Assembly (NCBI RefSeq): GCF_040939455.1
Contig: NC_134109.1
Location: forward strand, 73,933,001-73,997,000
Source of the DNA: Microcebus murinus
Taxonomy: Eukaryota; Chordata; Mammalia; Primates; Cheirogaleidae
Direction: 5' to 3'
DNA: 64,000 nucleotides
A program made the translations under genes and the position numbers. The notes below the pieces were generated by a model. The model worked only from the letters and a program-made list of their open reading frames with translations. It had not been told where the DNA came from and did not search any database. How positions within the stretch are numbered: position 1 is the first letter of the stretch; the number at the start of each line of letters is the position of its first letter. This document shows positions 60,093-64,000 of this stretch, one piece after another.

Positions 60093-62578
60093 TTGCATAA
60101 AAAGAAGTAATTAGAGATAAAAAGTGTGCCCCTCAGATGTGCTACTCTTGTAAAGGCAGTAATACAATCTTTTACCCCTGGCAACAGCAAGGACAGTGTC
60201 ACTTACTGGTTACGTTGGTGTAAAAAGAGCTTGGACACAGCCCTCCTTCTAGTAAAGTTTTTCCATCTAGTCCGACACTAGTTTGCCATTCATGTGAATA
60301 AAATAATTCTCATCTAAAAGACCCAAAACATGATCAGGTTCAATGGTGATTGCTGGGGGCAGGACAGGGGAAGAGGTTGCCCCGTATGTTTGTTTTAAAA
60401 CCATCATTAAAAGGTAATGAAAGAACAGGTCATTTATTAAATTATTCATAAATGAACTCTAGATTTTCTTGCATATCTATAGATTGTTGCTCATTTTAAA
60501 TAGACATTATAAAATAACCCAAAAGACAAAAAATATAGGAAGTGGGGAAATCTGGATGGGTTAGACCTAGAGAATTAGATTCTGATTTTAAAACTGGAAG
60601 GTTTTTGAATGCCAGAGAAGTTCTGAAATGTAGGGAGGGTCTTGACAGATAAGGGTGATAATGGAGTGAAGGGCGTGTCCCTGGAGATGAGAGTGACACC
60701 CAGGTCATCCCCTCACCTACCTGGCCTCACCTTTTGTCTTATCCAATGAGACAATTAAGTTTTCCAAAACCAGTACATCCCTAAAGGGTAGGGTTGTTTT
60801 TGTTTTTGTTTTCATAATCTGTCTTGATTCATTCAAGAACAGAACTGAAGTTGTTTTAAAGAAATCCAGTAGTGTCCACATAATTTGGGTCTGATAAATG
60901 GCAGAGAAATAGGGCAGGGCCCTCTTTCAGTGTTTGGCGCAAACACCACGCACATCCAGGGCCAGGCCAGGTGGCAAGAAAGCAGAGGCAGAGGTAGCAC
61001 ACAGGCAGGCCAAGGCAGGCAGGACAGGCAAGGGAAGGATGGGACACTGCACCCTCCACTTCCCAAGATCCTTCCAAGAGAGAAGAGCATGAGTCAGCAG
61101 CCATAAGAAATCGCTCCTTAGCCAGGCTAGATTACATTAATAATGAATAGTAGCACTCAACTATGGCCCCCAAAGCACTATTTTTCCACTTTATAAGCTA
61201 TTACTACTTAACAATTTACCAGATGATGATACGCCATGTTCAAGGGAAGTTAAATGCTACATTGGTCCCCAGAAAGCAAACCTCAGTCTTACCCTTCCTG
61301 AATGACTTCCTTAGGACTTGGGAGGAAATTGTGCTTTCCATACATCAGAGCTTGGGTGGAGGCTTGCAAGTATGACCTAAAATGTACCTGAAACTCCACT
61401 CCAGCGGACCAGAAGAGGACCACGTCCTTCTTCAGTCCCTCCCTAGGTTTGCATGCTCTTATGATCTGAACCCGTGTTCCTAGCCTCCATCTTGCCTCTT
61501 GTTCTTTCTCGGACGACCAATCAAGGGCTTCCTGCTTGTTGATTTTCAGTCCTAGGATCTTCCAACATCACCTTGACCCATGACTTATGGTCAGCCCTGC
61601 CTGAGCCCCACCCTTGGAGCAGGACCCTAGGAGCCAAAGTTGGGCCTGGGGCCCCTGGCCCTGCTTGTCCAGGAGTGGGCGCTCTGCCAGTGCTGAGGGA
61701 GCAGACTCACAGATTTAGCACTTGTCATTATAAAGAAAGCACATGTAGTTATTAAGTTCATTTTTAAATTGAATCGCCTTTCAGACAAGGCTGAGTTAGA
61801 GCTGATAATCTAGTCCAAGATGATACTTCTTAAAAGCAGATTAGGTTTATAGAATGTTGATACTTTTATCATGTTTTCAGCTCAATTCCATTTGCCTATT
61901 TCACACACTTAAATTTCAGAAATCACCCAATCACCAGATTTTAACAAAAAGGTTCTCAGATCTGCTATTATAATAAGCCCTACAAAAAGATCCTAGTGCT
62001 TCTCATATAACAAATACAACTAAAGACTCCTTACATAAACTTGTAACAACAGCTTTTGTAAATTACTTTTGATGAACTGTAACTTTCTGTAACCATCCAT
62101 CATTCTAATTATTGTTTTGGAGTTAACCACTTTTGCTATTTGACAGTCTAACTATGATGCTTACTGAAGTTAATGAATCCATAAGCCCATAAATTTAATA
62201 ATTTATTTCATTATATTCTTTCAAATGAATAAAATGAAATGATCTCTCCTTTTCTCTACATAGTTTTGGATGGTAAATACAGCTGATTTTTGCTTTTACT
62301 TCTGTTTCTCAGATTTACCTCTAAATAACTCACCTGTGGTGATTCCAGGTGCACCTGTCTTTTCTAGGTCCCCCGTCTCTAGCTCCGTTGAATATCAGAA
62401 TGGTGAGAAGCAGACTCTATCACCCTACCAATCTAGACAACTGATCCTGACTAATGGAAAAAACAGATGGAAAATTCCCACTCGGTCCCAACTATCTGAC
62501 TATTTAGCTTCCATGAATTTCATCTCCACCCCCTAACTCACTGCATCAACTTATTGTTAATGTTAATAATTCCTACCT
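60093..62578. other. unique sequence
   Basis: About 2.5 kb with no confident repeat or gene. A minisatellite-like patch of GGCAGG words lies at 60998-61032. Confidence 0.4.
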
Positions 62579-62579
62579 T

Positions 62580-62666
62580 ATTGCATACTAACTAAGTGCC
62601 AGGCATGGAGACACTAAACCATCTATAGATGAGGATACAGAGGGTAGAAAACTTGAGTAACTGATC
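62580..62666 (-). repeat. MIR fragment interrupted by Alu
   Basis: 'aactaagtgccaggcatgga', 'tatagatgaggatacagagg' and 'aaaacttgagtaactgatca' match antisense MIR. It continues after the Alu at about 63034-63075. Confidence 0.6.
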
Positions 62667-62680
62667 AAAGCAAGTGTCAG

Positions 62681-63019
<339 letters not shown>

Positions 63020-63084
63020 AAAGCAAGTGTCAGGGCTGACTGATCATAATAGTACGCTGCTTCTAATAGTGATTGGGCCAACCT

Positions 63085-63235
63085 CTTAGTGGTTAATATG
63101 TGCCAGGGACTACTCCAGTAGCTTTGTATATATATTTTTATCTCACTTAATCTTCAAAATAAATAAACATATGATGTTTATATAATCATTCCCATTTTAC
63201 ATTTGGAGAGATTGAGCAACTTAACCTTTTTCTAT
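63085..63235 (-). repeat. MIR SINE
   Basis: 'gttaatatgtgccagggact', 'ttatctcacttaatcttcaa', 'tcattcccattttacatttg' and 'gagagattgagcaacttaac' match antisense MIR. Confidence 0.8.
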
Positions 63236-63894
63236 AAATAATTTTATTTATTTTGATATATTTGTAATTATCATTGTTTCTTGTCTCTATGGCAATGCAT
63301 ATGTCCATAGGGAAAGGTCCACAAATTCAGATTCAGGCTTCTAAGCCTACCTCCAAAGTGGCAGACTGAAACCAGAGAGTCAGTTCCATAGTTTCTCTCA
63401 TAGTATCTATTATACTACAGGGTATGAAGCAGGCACTTAACAATTTTTCAATTAATAAATTAAGGATTTCAAAGGAAAAAGGAGAAAGAGTCAAATAACT
63501 GAGCTGAGCAGTATGGCAGAAAACTAGACAGTGCCGGAACCAGGGGGCTACCAGGCTTCCATCCTCTGCACCCAGATGCATATTGTTACTGTCAGTTGTA
63601 CCCAGCCTGGGTGATTGGGGCCAAGAAATAGCCATTTCCTTCTTCTTCTGGCAGCCCAAGTGACAAAGGGCCTCCAATGACCCAGCTGCAGTGGGAGCAA
63701 CACCACCTGGGAGGTTTAGGTATCTGCATGCCCCATGACTGCATTAAAGGCTCTTTAAGATTACATGAGAAAAAAACAGCAGAAGAGAAGACTGAAGATA
63801 AAATCATGGCTTTGATTGTCTTATGGTATCCACAGTAGTGGCAAATCCGTCTCTAATGTTTATCAACAATGTCAGCTTTTGCAAACACCTTAAA
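63236..63894. other. unique sequence
   Basis: No gene or repeat recognised. Confidence 0.4.
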
Positions 63895-64000
63895 GGTGTT
63901 CAACCTCAGTTTCATCTGTTCAGTGGGGATAATAACATATATCTCATAGGGTGGGTAGGAAGGCTGCTAATGAGGTACTGTATGATGCTAGACAAATATT
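63895..64000 (+). repeat. MIR 3' half, cut by window edge
   Basis: 'tcaacctcagtttcatctgt', 'tcagtggggataataacata' and 'tatctcatagggtgggtagg' match MIR. It runs off the end of the window. Confidence 0.8.

Overview
The window reads as non-coding primate nuclear DNA, probably intergenic or inside a very large intron. Three Alu elements (62681-63019, 23573-23875, and on the minus strand 18022-18336) have the right arm typical of strepsirrhine Alus, with 'gctgacgccacggcactcac' or its complement, and an expanded A-rich linker with 'aattaattggccaact' or similar. This points to a lemur-like strepsirrhine. The LINE-1 3' end at 4493-5132 also differs from the human L1PA 3' UTR.

I find no intact protein-coding gene, no convincing multi-exon gene, no tRNA or rRNA gene, no CRISPR array and no full CpG island. 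The longest open frames (up to about 218 codons) cross repeat boundaries, have no recognisable domains and are best read as chance. The only protein remnant I recognise is a frameshifted L1 ORF2 C-terminus.

Layout. 0-6.5 kb: an MST-type LTR, two MIRs, a young-looking 5'-truncated L1 with a 15-bp target duplication, an Alu in its tail, and an old L1M holding a CA microsatellite. 6.6-14.2 kb: mostly L2 remnants, a minus-strand L1M end, MIRs and a MITE-like element. 14-18 kb: unique sequence. 18-24 kb: two lemur-type Alus, a CpG-bearing unique block, a solo MST LTR inside an L2, and two MIRs. 24-34.6 kb: mostly unique, with several candidate regulatory blocks. 34.6-42 kb: a twin-primed inverted L1, an L2, a solo ERV LTR and several old L1 ends. 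42-64 kb: L2 and MIR remnants, microsatellites, a second MITE-like copy, a long RNA-like hairpin and the youngest Alu.

Nothing here behaves as a gene system. The points most worth a second look are a 35-bp-stem hairpin at 53847-53924 resembling a miRNA precursor, a perfect 14-bp hairpin apparently created inside an L2 tail at 21313-21348, a twin-primed L1 inversion at 34602-35006, and several unique blocks with clustered CpGs or homeobox/POU-type motifs that could be conserved enhancers. Repeat names rest on remembered family consensus patterns. Strand and boundaries are approximate except where target duplications are given.
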